Below, in pieces: positions 33,704-46,040 of a stretch of 64,000 nt of DNA. Within the stretch, counting starts at the first letter, position 1. The number at the start of each line of letters is the position of its first letter. Under the pieces are notes generated by a model, which saw only the letters and a program-made list of their open reading frames with translations, did no database searches and had not been told where the DNA came from. Both the position numbers and the translations under genes were made by a program. Location of the stretch: contig BCIX01000001.1 in assembly GCA_001600095.1 (NCBI GenBank), positions 6,969,198 to 7,033,197 on the forward strand, in the 5' to 3' direction. This DNA comes from Bullera alba (Eukaryota > Basidiomycota > Tremellomycetes > Tremellales > Bulleraceae).

Positions 33704-36700
33704 ATGTCCTTATCTCGTCTACCGAGGGTGTTGCGATTGAGCAAGAGCACGGCGCTGCCTTGTCGATCGATACGCCCACTATCCACCAGTCTGCCCCGGT
33801 ACAATCCCCATCCCACGTCGAGCATCTCGTCATCCACCACTGCCACCCAGCCCCACCCACACACCCCGTCCGAGTCGTTCCATCCACCTTCGACATCGGT
33901 CTTCACCCCGCTAGACACCTTCCTCCCGAGACACCTCGGACCCCGGGCTGACGATGTGGAAGCAATGCTCAAAGTCCTCGGACACGGCTCCATGGACGAG
34001 TTCATCAACGCGACCATCCCCTCCAATGTCAGGGTGGACGAGCTCACCGATCAAGATGGCAAAAATGGCCTCAGGCCATATAGCGAGTTGGAGCTCAGGC
34101 GTCGGGTGGAAGAGGTCGCCAGTATGAACAAGGGCATGAAGAGCTATATCGGCATGGGGTGAGTGCAGCGCGTACGCGTAGCTCCGACGAGCTGACCTCG
34201 GGTGATAGCTACCACAACGCGATCGTCCCCCCAGTTATCCAGCGAAACGTAAGTTGGATGATGCTCTCTTGTCTCTTACACCGCTAACACTTGCTACAGA
34301 TCCTCGAGAACCCCGCTTGGTACACTGCCTACACGCCTTACTCGCCCGAGCAGTCGCAAGGACGATTGGAGTCCCTGATCAACTTCCAGACCGTTGCCAT
34401 CACGCTCACAGGACTCCCCATTGCCAACGCCTCCCTCCTGGACGAAGCAACTGCCGCCGGAGAAGGAATGGCCATGTGCCTCGCCATGATCCCCAAGCCC
34501 AAATTCCAAAAGGGCAAGAAAGTCTTCTTGATCTCACCCACGGTCGCCCCGCAGACTATTGCCGTTCTTGGCACCCGTGCGAGCGGATTCGGCATCGAGC
34601 TCCGAGTCGCCAAGAGCAGCGAGGTCGATCAGATCATTAAAGAGGCCGAAGAGCTAGGAGAGGCCAAGCTCATGGGAGCATTGGTCCAATACCCAGACGT
34701 CAATGGAGAGATTAGTGACTTTGAGCAGTTGACCAGCAAAGTCAAGGCTCTGGGTGGAAAGACCGTTGTCGCGAGTGATCTGCTCGCGTTGACAATGCTC
34801 AAGCCACCCGGAGAGTGGGGTGCGGATATCGTCTGCGGCAACTCGCAGAGGTTCGGTGAGCTGCTAGTTGCCAGATCTTTCAAGCGGAGACCGTAGCTGA
34901 TTGTATATCTAGGTGTGCCCGCTGGATACGGTGGACCCCATGCCGCGTTCTTTGCCTGTTCCGACGAGCTCAAGCGAAAGATGCCAGGAAGACTGGTTGG
35001 TCTCAGCAAAGACGCCAGCGGTGGGCCAGCCTACAGATTGGCCCTGCAGAGTGAGTCACTGGTCGACTGACTTCTACTTCATGCTGAAGCTCCTTGCCAG
35101 CTCGAGAGCAGCACATCCGAAGGGAGAAGGCCACATCAAACGTCTGCACAGCGTAAGTCGGCCACGGGCGACACTATCGGCGAGATCTGACCTTCCCATA
35201 GTCAAGCTCTCCTCGCCAACATGGCCGCCATGTACGCCGTCTACCACGGTCCCGAAGGTCTGAGGAAGATTGCCGGAAAAGTGCACTCTCTCACCCGGGT
35301 GCTCGCTCAGTCGCTCGAGGCCCACGGTTTCAAGATTGTCAACAAGCACTACTTTGACACCCTGACGATCGATGTCTCTGGATCGGGCGTGTCTGCCCAG
35401 CAGATCCACGCGTTCTCGGTCCAACAAGGCATCAACTTCCGACCCATTGACGAGCAGACTATCGGCATTACGCTGGACGAGAGCGTTGGCCCGTTGGACT
35501 TGACAGACATTGTCAATGTCTTCCACAAAGCACTCGGCAAAGCGACCGTGGAACCCGAAGCTCTCGACCGAATGGCTCGAGATTTAGGAATGGATTCCGA
35601 GGCGACTACGACCCCCATCGACCACAAACTTGCTCGAGAATCCAAATTCATGACCCAGTCAGTATTCAGCAAGCACCACTCCGAGACCGACATGCTGCGA
35701 TACATGATGCACCTCCAAGAAAAGGACTACTCGCTCGTCCACGGCATGATCCCGCTCGGATCGTGTACAATGAAGCTCAACTCGACCTCCTCAATGGTCC
35801 CACTGTCCTGGAAGGAGTTTGGCGGTATCCACCCATTCGCACCCATCGACCAGGCCAGGGGCTACGAGGTCATGATCAACGAGCTCGAAAAGGATTTGTC
35901 GTTGGTCACTGGCTACGACGCGACTTCGGTGCAGCCCAACTCGGGAGCATCGGGCGAGTATGCCGGTCTCATGGTCATCCAGGCGTACCACGAGTCAAAG
36001 GGCCAAGGCCACAGAGACGTTTGCCTCATCCCACTCTCGGCACATGGCACCAACCCAGCTAGTGCCGCTATGGTCGGGTACAAGGTCGTCCCTATCAAAG
36101 CCCTCGCCGATGGCTCGTTGGATCTGAAGGACTTGAAGGCGAAAGCGGAGCAGCACAAGGACAACCTGGCTTCCTTCATGGTCACATACCCGTCGACCTT
36201 TGGTGTGTTCGAGGAGGGTATCGAGGAAGCATGCCAGATTGTCCACGACAACGGAGGACAGGTCTACGTCGATGGTGAGTGGTAGTTGTTGAGAGTTGTG
36301 CTGACGGGTCCTAGGCGCCAACTGTAACAGTTTGGTCGGACTGACCAGTCTGGGCCGAGTCGGCGGTGACGTCTCGCACACCAACTTGCACAAGGTATGT
36401 CCAGAGTCCCGGTGCACCCACTGACTCCGCTCAGACCTTCTCCATCCCCCACGGAGGCGGTGGACCCGGTGTCGGACCCATCTCGTGCAAGGCCCATCTC
36501 GCTCCTTTCCTGCCTACCCACCCTCTTATCGCCACCGGAGGCGACAAGGCCATTCCCGCCGTCTCTGGCGCGCCATGGGGTTCCGCCTCGATCAACGTCA
36601 TCTCCTGGGCGTACATCAAGATGCTGGGTGGCAAGGGATTGACAGAGGTTTCCAAGATTGCTCTGCTCAACGCCAACTATATCGCCGAGCGACTGCGACC

Positions 36701-37344
36701 GTACTACAATATCCGATTCACAAACTCGAACGGCAGAGTCGCCCACGAGTGTCTTGTCGATCTTGCCGAATTTGAAAAGAGCGCAGGATTGAAGGTCTCG
36801 GATTTCAGCAAGCGGTTGCAGGATTACTCGTTCCACCCACCCACAGCCCAGTGGCCAATCTCCACGTGAGTCGGTATGCAAGTATAATGCAGACGGAAGG
36901 CTGACGATGTTCAGGTGCTGGTTGATTGAGCCAACCGAGTCGGAATCGAAAGAGGAGCTGGACCGGTTCATCAACGCCCTCATCTCGATCCGAAAAGAGG
37001 TCGACGAGATTGTCGAGGGAAAACAGCCAAAGGACAACAACGTATTCAAGAACGCTCCTCACCCATTATCGATCCTGACCGCCGACGAGTGGGACAAGTG
37101 AGTGCAGCGAAAGTAACACCGGAGTATCTAGTGTAGCTGATACCGCTTCAGGCCATACTCTAGGCAGAAGGCAGTGTGGCCCGTTGCCTCGCTCAAGAAG
37201 AGCAAGTTCTGGCCCTCGGTCGGCCGAGTCGACGACGGTGAGTGCGCGGTATAGCGCAATTGGAACAAAAACTGACTTTGTTATCTAGCCTCGGGTGACC
37301 TCAACTTGATCTGCGAGTGCGGCACCGTCGACGACTACGCATAG
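33704..37344 (+). CDS. GCV2: Glycine dehydrogenase (decarboxylating), P protein of glycine cleavage system
   Basis: Mitochondrial PLP enzyme that decarboxylates glycine and passes the aminomethyl group to H protein. The ATG at 33704 starts an Arg/Ser/Leu presequence ([14 protein letters not shown]). The mature part begins F-L-P-R-H-L-G-P, then [17 protein letters not shown] and G-Y-G-G-P-H-A-A-F. The second half has [39 protein letters not shown] and the PLP-lysine loop [16 protein letters not shown]. The end is conserved ([10 protein letters not shown]). About ten introns; stop TAG at 37342-37344. Full-length, about 1,000 residues. Confidence 0.97.
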
Positions 37345-37699
37345 GCGAATCACTCTATATGGGTGTTTGTATCATGATCTCATCATCATGCCTCGATATC
37401 TTTCTTCAGAAAACAACTGCAATCACTTGCGACGAAACGAACCTATACCCAAGCACACATTAAACACATCCACGCCACAGCATACCCCCGCCTTGAATGG
37501 CTCTATAGAATCATCCCGCAATCATCTTGTCAATAATCACATCACGTCTTCTCCTGTTTGTATCATGTGCAATTTCAACCTTGCATCGTCGGACGTTCAT
37601 AGGGTTCTTCATAGGGCTCGCTCGCAGTACATGCATCGCGTCACGATAGTACGAGTACAGCACTGCGAGATCATCTGCTTTGAGCCGAGACAGCGCGGA
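37345..37699. other. Convergent intergenic region, GCV2/SLD2 3' ends
   Basis: A 355-base gap, rich in short AT-containing words, probably both 3' UTRs. The plus-strand ORF 37367-38128 runs antisense into SLD2 and is not supported. Confidence 0.35.
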
Positions 37700-39919
37700 C
37701 TACCACCCGTCATCGTCGTCCATGCCGAGGGCAGAACGCTTCCATCCCTCGCAATCCTCTTCCCAATCGTCGTCACCTTCACCATCCACCCCCACCCCCT
37801 CGCCCTCCTCGTCCCGAGTCTGGGAGAGACCCGCTCTGGATCCCTCGACCATGAACCGGTCCATGACTGCTTCATCTTCATCGCCTTCCCCCTCTTCGAC
37901 CCCTTCACCGAGATAATGTATGTCCTGGCCTTTTCGTATCGCCTTGAGCTTTTTCGCGTCGGCGGGGTTGAAGATCGCTTTCACTCTCAGTTCATCCATC
38001 TTCAACCGATGTTTTGCCGATTGAGCACTCGTCCCGGGGGATTTGAGCGAGAGGAACGCGAGATGGTGGTTCGTATTGGAAGTCGGGGACGATGGGTTCA
38101 ATTGCGACGTCGAGGACGTGCCGTTTGATAGATCAGGTACGTTGTCACGATCCCCTTCTGCCCCGCCCTCACTTCCCTCCTCTCCGTCGTGAGGGCCGTC
38201 GTCGAGATTGGAAGCGTCGCTGCCGATAGAGTCACTGCGCTGGACGCGTACAGGGGCCCGCCTGGTGCGGGTGATGAACAACTCTCGGCGGATGTGCCCG
38301 CCCTCTGGATCCCACTCGTCCTCTTCATCATCAGACAAAGAGACCACCTTGCGAGCCGGCTTTGCGCGGGGCTTTGACGGCATGGGCTGCGAGTTTGCAG
38401 CTTCCAACATTGGATCCGGGGGAGGTGGTGGGAGTGCCTCATCCGGCCCGTCATCCTCGGTGGCGTAGCGCGCCTCTGGTAGCGGTTCGGGCGATACTGG
38501 ACCGTCAAAGTCTTCCAGATTGGGTGACGAGAGGCCGGGGGGCGTGATCGCAGCAGGCTGGTATGATTGTTGCCAGTCCACCTCGTCTGGCTCGGAAAGG
38601 TCCGCCCGCCGCTTCCCCTGGTCCGCGGTCGCTCCAACTCGACGAGCCGTCTGCACCGAATTGGAACCCCGGACTCCTTGGGAGTTGGTTTTGAAAGCTG
38701 TTGCAAAGTCTGGTCCCGGACGCCTCGTCGTCGACATCGACGGTCCTGCCTCGGCGAGCAACTCTGTGAAAGCCCTTGTCTGCCCATTCGGCGCTTTCAT
38801 CGGTGAAGGTCCAAAGGCGTCTTCGTCCTCGTCGTCCTCGTCATCTGAGCCCTCTTCCTCCTCCAGTATCGCACTCTTGCCCTTCCAAGAGCCCAAGGAT
38901 CCCCTGATGTCACCTTGGTTACCATTGCTCGACAGCAATTCCGAATCCTTGTTATCCAGACTCTGGCGGCGCTCGCCTCTCCGTCTTCTGGGCAGCTTGT
39001 CCTTCATCGGAGTATCCGCGACGGTCTCCCCTCGAAGTCGTTTCCTCGCGCGGGTCCTTGGCGTCATTTCGTGATCGAGTGTACTGGATACACCATTCGT
39101 CCGCTCTTTGACCTTTCGTAGCGAGTTGTGCTCTAATAGCTCCTTGAATTTTCTCGGCGATGAGGCGTGAATGAATGGCGAGCTTTCCATATCTACTGCT
39201 GCTTGTTTCGCAGAGCGGCCTGGACTATAGATGGTCACACCTGCAAGTCCGCTCCTCGAGGGAGTGTGTGTGGAGGATTTGGGCGGAGTCATGGCGAACG
39301 GGTTTATGGGATTGGGATCGTGTATGGGACCCGAATATGGTCTTGCTTTCTTTGGAGTGAGATAGGTTTCCAACTTGGATTTTGAGGAGCTCGCAGTTGG
39401 CGAAGGTGGATTGAGCACTGCTTTGGAAGCAGTCCGTTTCAACGTCCCTCTCTCAGCTTCGCCTTGGTTGATCCGCTCGTCCAGGCTGATTCCGGTAGAC
39501 TGTCGAGAGACTGAACGCCTAGCTGGGGGAGTAGGCGTCGTGGGGTATTCGCTACGTGGAGTCACTCGCGGGGTCGTCGTCGAGGTAAGACTGGATCCTG
39601 TTCCGATGGAGGATATGGGTCGAGGCTCGCGGTATGAGGCAGTGGAGGAAGGTAATGTTCTAGATGACGACGATGATGTTTGAGATTGAGACTGCTGCTC
39701 TTTGGACAACTTTCGATATAAAGCATACTGCTCAGCTGAGATCAGAGTCTTCGATCAGCTTATACCCCAGGCGGTAACCACGTCTTCCCAGCTGTGTCTT
39801 GACCCACCGATGCCATTGGGATCCGATTTGATGTCATCTTTAGTTGGATTCCTAGCATGTTCCGCCTTGAACGCCTTTTCCCACGCTTTGACCGTCACCT
39901 TGACGTGGTGTAGGTCCAT
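37700..39919 (-). CDS. SLD2: SLD2/DRC1-like DNA replication initiation regulator
   Basis: CDK-controlled factor that, once phosphorylated, binds Dpb11 at origins; related to the RecQL4 N-terminus. The ATG chosen at 39919 (M-D-L-H-H-V-K) leads straight into the family's N-terminal block V-K-A-W-E-K-A-F-K-A-E-H-A-R-N-P-T-K-D-D-I-K. One intron follows, then A-E-Q-Y-A-L-Y-R-K-L-S-K. The long second exon (about 670 codons) is disordered and full of S/T-P sites (Y-L-T-P-K-K, F-A-M-T-P-P-K-S, V-S-P-E-P), with a basic T-R-A-R-K-R-L-R patch and a late conserved K-M-D-E-L-R-V-K-A-I-F-N-P-A-D-A-K-K-L-K-A-I. The acidic end closes at 37700. An earlier ATG (near 40020) would add an unconserved head. Shares a divergent promoter with CBP3. 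Confidence 0.85.
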
Positions 39920-40282
39920 CTCTGATGCGTGCCGGCTCTGCAACCGGATCTTCAGACTGGATTGACGCTGCGTTTGTTGAAGACTGGACCGTATATGATG
40001 TTGTCGCCGTTGACCAACCGTTGACATGGCTTGGATTGTATTTGGCTTGACGCGACTGGACCAACGGAGATTCAAACAAGATCTCCGTGTTGCCCGATCT
40101 CCCCGATTTTTTGATTCCGTTGACAGCAATTGGGATTTTGGGAGGATCGGAGGAGTGACGTTTGGTCCATAGCAAGAGAGGTGATCAAGGTAGATCAGAT
40201 CGACAAGCGTTGAGAGCACCTGCAATACCGATCCAACCACGGAACTCCTCTTTATCAACTATCAACCCCTTTCCCGCTCAGC
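39920..40282. promoter_or_regulatory. Divergent promoter, SLD2/CBP3
   Basis: A 363-base gap between starts. No exact ACGCGT (MCB) box was seen despite the S-phase role of SLD2. No gene. Confidence 0.35.
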
Positions 40283-41676
40283 ATGTCCGCCGTATCCCGC
40301 AGAGCGGCTGTCCAGCTGCTACGACCCACCACGATCCGAACGTTAGCCACGACTCCCATCGCAAGGCAACAAACGCCCTCTGCCGGTCCCGCCCAACCAG
40401 CTACATCAAACAAGTCCGCCAGGAATGACCAACCTCTACCTGTCGGCCCGACGATCTTCCCGGCCCCCGTCGACCCGTTCGACACGACCGCAGGTCGACG
40501 GGCTGGAACAGCGGCAGCATCGAGCCAACCGGCCAAAAAGTACTCGGACACTCATATCAAAATGGTCAAAGGCGTCGCCAGGTTGTTTGGCTACAACACG
40601 CGAGCATCGACGGCTATCAGAGAGACCAGTCGGATGATGACGGGTATCGTTGACGCGATCGAGGATGATCGGGAGTTCTGGTACGAACGTGAGTGACGCA
40701 TCGCAGCACACCGAGGTGATCATAGGCTGACTTGCTTGGAATAGAGTGCCGACTTCCTCAGACATACCAAACTTTCTTCCAGCTTCACGCCCTCTACGTC
40801 CTCATGCTATTACCCAGACTGCGGTCGTTACCCGCCTCGATGCCCACCCACCGACATCCAATCCCTGAACCACAGACTCCATCTGAGCCATCCCACTCGG
40901 CTGCAACCGCCAACCCCGTCCCCACACCAGAGGAAGCCTCCTTGAACCAATCTGTCATCGCGGACGATCTCTCGAGCATGCCCCCGCGCATCCCCAATGG
41001 CGGCATTGGTGGATCCGCTGCTGCCCGTCTGAACTCGGTCAACGGTCAGTCTAGCGAGGTGCCCCAGGAGGCACAGGAAGAGGGCAGCAGTTCAGTTTCG
41101 ATCTTCTCGAAGCCAGACTACCAGTCTTACCAGGCGGAATTGGTGAACCACCTGTTCGAGCTGGCCGAGACGCAATTGCGAAGAATACTGGGACGAGGAG
41201 AGCGCGAACGTGTGATCAAGAAGTATCTACAGGAATACGGAGAGCAGTTCAAGGGAGCGTACGCTTCCCTCAACTTTGTTCTCGGACTCGAATTGAGAAA
41301 GTCATCGAATATTACCACCACGACAGCAAGTCAAGCAGCCGCTGGACAGAGTCCAACAACCACCGGCGCCTCGAGTCCTGGAGAGGAAGACTTGGAATTG
41401 CCACCAGGCGATGTCGAACTGGCAAGTTTCCTCTGGCGAAACTTGTTCGGATCAAAGGGTCTGGGAGCACCAGTACCCGCTTTGATCGACACTTCGGATG
41501 TTTCAGCCTATTCGTACGAAAACACAAGGACGGGCGAGCTTGACATGTTGAACAATCTCGAGACAGTGGTCAAATTCGTTAGGAGGGAGATGCACCGGCT
41601 CGACCAGATAGACTCGATCGACGTCCTCAACGGTAACATTGGGAGCTTTGGCAGAGTAGAGGAAGGAAGACAGTAA
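40283..41676 (+). CDS. CBP3: CBP3/UQCC1 ubiquinol-cytochrome c chaperone
   Basis: Mitochondrial chaperone that with Cbp6 binds the mitoribosome exit and new cytochrome b for complex III assembly. ATG at 40283 begins a basic presequence (M-S-A-V-S-R-R-A-A-V-Q-L-L-R-P). The core starts H-I-K-M-V-K-G-V-A-R-L-F-G-Y-N, passes one intron (after W-Y-E), and continues C-R-L-P-Q-T-Y-Q-T-F-F-Q-L-H-A-L-Y-V-L-M-L-L. A polar insert follows, then Y-Q-A-E-L-V-N-H-L-F-E-L-A-E, Y-G-E-Q-F-K-G-A-Y-A-S-L and the family hallmark F-L-W-R-N-L-F-G. It ends with a helical L-E-T-V-V-K-F-V-R-R-E-M-H-R-L-D. Stop at 41674-41676. Tail-to-tail with the COA1-like gene, 175 bases apart. Confidence 0.88.
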
Positions 41677-41851
41677 GCGTTGTACCTGTAGTCGACAGTA
41701 TAATGCATACATGCTGCGTACAGGTGAATCTGTATGATAATGGTGGCTGTGATGGCGGACCTGAGTTCAACCGGATCTTGGCCAGCATAGGCTGCGTCAA
41801 TTCGCAATACCCGGGCAATCGCTCTTGAGCTAACAAGGCTACGCCAGCCAT

Positions 41852-42945
41852 CTAGATCTTCCCGATCGACTCCTCCAATCGCAGCGTCTCGCCGGAATCC
41901 GTGATGAGCTTGTACCGGACTGATCAAAGACTGTCAGCCGAATGCTCAATTGACAGAAGTGCACCCACCTATTCTCCACGGGTCGGCCTGGGACGGTCTG
42001 ATCGAGGTGAAGTATATAGTTCCAGCGTCTACAATGTCTCAGCTGGCATCGAAACCCGGTGGGCGATGTGAGCCACTCACCATGATCACCTGTTACTCGG
42101 AAAGACAGATCTACCCTGCCTTGCATGGTGTTGACCTGGGTCACAAATTAGCACACGAGTGTCACGGCAGGCAACGGTGTACTCACCGATCCGGAGATCC
42201 ATGGGTCACCCAATACTGGCAAAAGGTCAGGAGTGCTCTTGTTCTGGGGATTTTCGTGACCTACTGTACCAAGGCTCCTCCAATTTCACCCGGCGACCCA
42301 ATAAAGCAGCCACTTCACTCGAGTTTCGTAAATGAAACTGCAATGATCGCATGACTGACGAGGCTAGTCGTTCTGCCAGTGGTGTCAGCGACGATCAAAT
42401 TGTAGGTTAGTTTCAGCACCCACCCGCATTTGTGGCGTAGAGGAGGAATGAGCCCCAGGCTCCAAGTCCAAGAAGGGTCAGTGCGACGACTAGGCAATGG
42501 TTAGTATAATCCGGCTGAATACCTTGGTGGACATACTGATTGGAACGCGATTCTACAAGATACACTATCAGCATTTACACGGGAAATGCGCCGTACTGAC
42601 CTTGATCTCAGGCAGCTCCCTTCTCCTCGGTCGCTCATACATCAATCTAGGCCTAGAAGGCCCGTTGAAGGCTTCCGGGTCGGCATTCGAGCTGCTAGCT
42701 GTCGATCTGGCCGTTTCCCACTCTGGTTTCTTCGTCATAGGTGGGAACCCCCGGATTTGCTCAGGCCTCTGATGCACATTCTTCGGAGAGGCCTTTTCGG
42801 AGAAGGTGGTAGGCACTACAGGAGCCCTAGGGGGCGGTCTGGTAGGTGTAGGTGTCGATGAAGAAGCAGTGGAATTGCTTCGTAGAAAAGTCGATAGCGG
42901 GGTGAAAGGCGGGACCGATCGAGCCATCGGGCGCAAGGACATCAT
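41852..42945 (-). CDS. COA1-like cytochrome oxidase assembly protein (DUF1783)
   Basis: The ATG-ATG at 42945 starts a mitochondrial presequence and a Pro/Thr-rich linker. After several tiny exons comes a single membrane helix (A-L-T-L-L-G-L-G-A-W-G-S-F-L-L-Y-A-T-N). The intermembrane-space Coa1 fold follows: V-L-G-D-P-W-I-S-G-S-V-N-T-M-Q-G-R-V-D-L-S-F-R-V, I-Y-F-T-S-I-R-P and W-R-I-V-R-Y-K-L-I-T-D-S-G. It ends E-S-I-G-K-I with TAG at 41852-41854. Reading this frame requires about seven introns, one of 46 bases (GTGAAA...CCCCAG). Coa1 works in early Cox1 maturation of complex IV, and adjacency to CBP3 pairs complex III and IV assembly. No single ORF spans the gene. Confidence 0.75.
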
Positions 42946-43323
42946 GGCGGGGTGATGGGCTCTTTGATGCTGCTTTGGAAGTCTGCTGTGTCACTAGATA
43001 GCCTAGATGAATCGACAGGTGTACTGATCAACCCCTTGGCAGAGCAAGACAGACCCAGAGCCAGGAGAGTGCAAGCGAAGCAAGAGGACCGGTAAATCGT
43101 GATGCGGGTGAGCCTGACAGCCTGCAGCCAGGCTGATCTGAGGACCCAGAGTCGGTATCAGGCTCCAAACGGCGGTGATGTCCGAAAGTCAGACGCGTCA
43201 AAACATCCGCTCGGATCGCCCGTTTTCTGAAATCGTACGAGGCACCAACCACAAAAGTCTGTCAACGTCTCCTATATACTGGGTCAACATTGGCACTGTT
43301 GACAGGAGACAACACCACCCGTC
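42946..43323. promoter_or_regulatory. Divergent promoter, COA1-like/ERG4
   Basis: A 378-base gap between starts. No distinct motif or gene was seen. Confidence 0.35.
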
Positions 43324-45006
43324 ATGTCATCGACTAGCATCAACGATCCTCCTGCTCGTAATCTCCGACCGAGGAAGTCTGCCAATGGACCACTCAACTC
43401 GGAGGTCGTGGCCAGCGGAAAGTCGACCGCATTGATGAAAGTCAATGCGGTCCCAACAGAGCACGGTCAGGAGATGGACAAGAAGCTCGACGAACATCAG
43501 TCGTGAGTTACAGCTTTTTGCTTTGTCCAATTCTACTGAGCTGACGCGTCTCAGGTACGAGTTTGGCGGTCCTGTTGGAGTCACTGCTATGATGCTTGGG
43601 TTCCCCTTGCTCATGTGTGAGTGCAAACCGGTCGGACAAACGCTGAGGACCTGTAGACTACCTCTGGATCTGCCTGTGGTTCTATCAAGGCAAAATGGTC
43701 CACCCGAGATCAGTTGATGACATCAAGCCGTTCCTGCAAACAATGTGGAGACACTGCTACGAGGTATGTAGCGCTTGCTCCGGAGCCTTGACTAACACCC
43801 ATAGGACGCCTACCCCACAGCATTCGCGCTCAAGTCGTATCTCGGTCTCACGGTGGTCCAACTTTTCTTCGCCGCGTTCATGCCCGGAATGATGCAGAAC
43901 GGTCTGCCCGTCCCATCGCTCAACTACGAAGTCTTGCCGTACAAGTGCAACGCCCTGGCATCGTGGTACTCTACCCTGGTGCTCTCCTTCGTCCTCCACA
44001 AAACTGGCATCTACCGATTGCCCTGGATCATCGAGAACTTTGGCCCATTAATGACGGTTGCTATCGGCACCTCGTTCGCGTGCTCGCTTCTCATCGAACT
44101 CGGAGGCCGACTCGCTCATTGGGGAGGCAAGCCATTCCGATTGAGCGGCGTCTGGGTCTACGACCACTTTATGGGCGTTTCCCTGAACCCCCGGATTGGA
44201 CCCATCGATCTGAAGATGTTCGCCGAGGTCAGAGTCCCCTGGGTCCTGCTCTTCCTCATCTCGTTGAGCGGCGTGGTCAAGCAGTACGAGGACAGCGGCA
44301 GGGTCACGTACAACATGCTTCACATGCTGTTGGCGACCGGGCTGTACATCAACGCCTGTGCCAAGGGAGAGCAGATGATTCCTCAGACCTGGGACATGTT
44401 CCATGAGAAGTTTGGATGGATGTTGATCTTCTGGAACATGGCCGGAGTGTGAGCTACTCTACCATCTTTACTTTGAGCACCCGCTAATCCACGTTTACCA
44501 GACCATTCACCTACTGCTACCCTATCATCTACATGACTCGAGCCCCCTCTTCTACCTACACATTCCCCATTTGGGGTCAAGCGCTCATGCTCGTCACCTT
44601 GGTCGGCGGATACTGCATCTTTGACTCGGCCATGTCGCAGAAGTCGGCATTCAAGATGCAAGAGCTCGGCGAGTACAAGCCCCGAAACGCCTTCCCGATC
44701 ATCCCCGGATCGGTTGTCGAGAACCCAAAGTACATTCAAACCAAGCACGGCAACAAACTGCTCATCGACGGTTGGTGGAAGTACGCCAGGAAGATCAACT
44801 ACACGGCCGACTGGTTCCAGGCGTTGACGTGGGGTCTGTGCGGTGGATTCAACACGCCGATCACAATGTTCTACCCTGTCTTCTTCCTCGCTGTGCTCAC
44901 CCATCGATGTGGAAGGGACTTTGAGAAGTGCGAGAGGAAGTATGGTGACGATTGGGTCGAGTACTGCAAGGTCGTCAAGTACAAATTCATCCCGGGAATC
45001 TACTAG
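43324..45006 (+). CDS. ERG4: ERG4 Delta24(24(1))-sterol reductase
   Basis: Last enzyme of ergosterol synthesis: NADPH-dependent reduction of the C24(28) double bond in the ER. ATG at 43324; about five introns early, then long exons. The start is polar, followed by Y-E-F-G-G-P-V-G-V-T and multiple membrane helices. The family blocks V-S-L-N-P-R-I-G-P-I-D-L-K-M-F-A-E-V-R, A-C-A-K-G-E-Q-M-I-P-Q-T-W-D-M and W-N-M-A-G-V-P-F-T-Y-C are present. So are T-K-H-G-N-K-L-L-I-D-G-W-W-K-Y-A-R-K-I-N-Y, L-T-H-R-C-G-R-D-F-E-K-C and K-Y-G-D-D-W-V-E-Y-C. It ends F-I-P-G-I-Y, stop 45004-45006. ERG24 and lamin-B-receptor reductases share the fold, but the A-C-A-K-G-E and end motifs favour ERG4. Confidence 0.93.
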
Positions 45007-46040
45007 GCGGCGGAGCAAGTGGTGCGCCGGCTGGGGGAGAATGGACAATGCAACGAAGCAGTCTCAAATGAGTTACGGCTCAAAACATAGACATCATACA
45101 GCGAATGCATTACAGCGAATGCATGACATAATGCAACTTCGAGAGGGCTCTTCCGCAAACCCTAGAGATGCGAATTACACCCCCTCGACATGGTCTGTAG
45201 GTCCTCCAGACGTCCCTCCCCAGACTCCCGCCCGACCGTCTTCGCGCCACACTACCGACTTGCGTCGATCAGGCGCCATCGGGTCATAGCGAGAGCAGGT
45301 TGGAGTGAGGGCCGCCACTACGATTTGGCTATCATACGAAAGGTACCAAATAGCGCCTGTACGTTCAGGTTTGACTATCTCGGGTTGGTATAGGGGACGG
45401 GAACGCGATAAATCCTATCGAGAGTAATGGAAATATCGAACTTTAGTGTCCCTAAGGCAGTTGTCAGCGTTTCTCTCGGGCGAAGTGCATGCGTCTAGCG
45501 TGGGCGCTGGAGTCACGGAGACATGGATAGGGGGGGCCGACTCACACATGGTTTGTTCAACGAATGTACAACGTCGAGTTGAATTGCTGTATGCTGGCGG
45601 AGGAGCGAGCGACTGGCGAGGCAGTTGAAATTCTCATAATCCCGCGGATATACGAGTGTGGCAGTGACCACGTGGATCAGTTGGGACGCGTTGCGCGTTT
45701 GTGAGCTGAAAATCAATGTTCGGCGCAACGCGACCGACCCGTTACACGTTCATCTTAGAGCCATCCTGCACCACACTCAGACGTCACCTGCATTTAGCCA
45801 TACAGCGACATCAGCACCGCTCTCTGAATCCAGGTCGCATACGCACAATGAGTACCGACAACCCCCTCAGCCATCAGCTCGCCCACGCGGACACCGATCG
45901 TACCGAGCCGAAAAGGAAGCGAACAAGGGTCACAAAGGCTCAACGTCAGGCAGCTGAGATTGATCAATCGCAAGTGGCAGCTGTCGTCTGTCGTCCCGCC
46001 GAAAGAAGAGGAAATACCAGTTGTTGATCGGAATGCTAGG
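45007..46040. other. Intergenic region, ERG4 to coiled-coil gene
   Basis: About 1.0 kb. A 59-codon ORF from ATG 45848 (M-S-T-D-N-P-L-S-H-Q, then K-R-K-R-T-R-V-T-K) may be a 5' exon of the next gene, but no convincing intron joins them. CACGTG at 45669-45674. Otherwise nothing seen. Confidence 0.35.

Noticed and set aside
38520..39074. 184-codon plus-strand ORF
   Set aside because: Fully antisense to the SLD2 coding exon; Ser-rich composition is the mirror of the real acidic frame.
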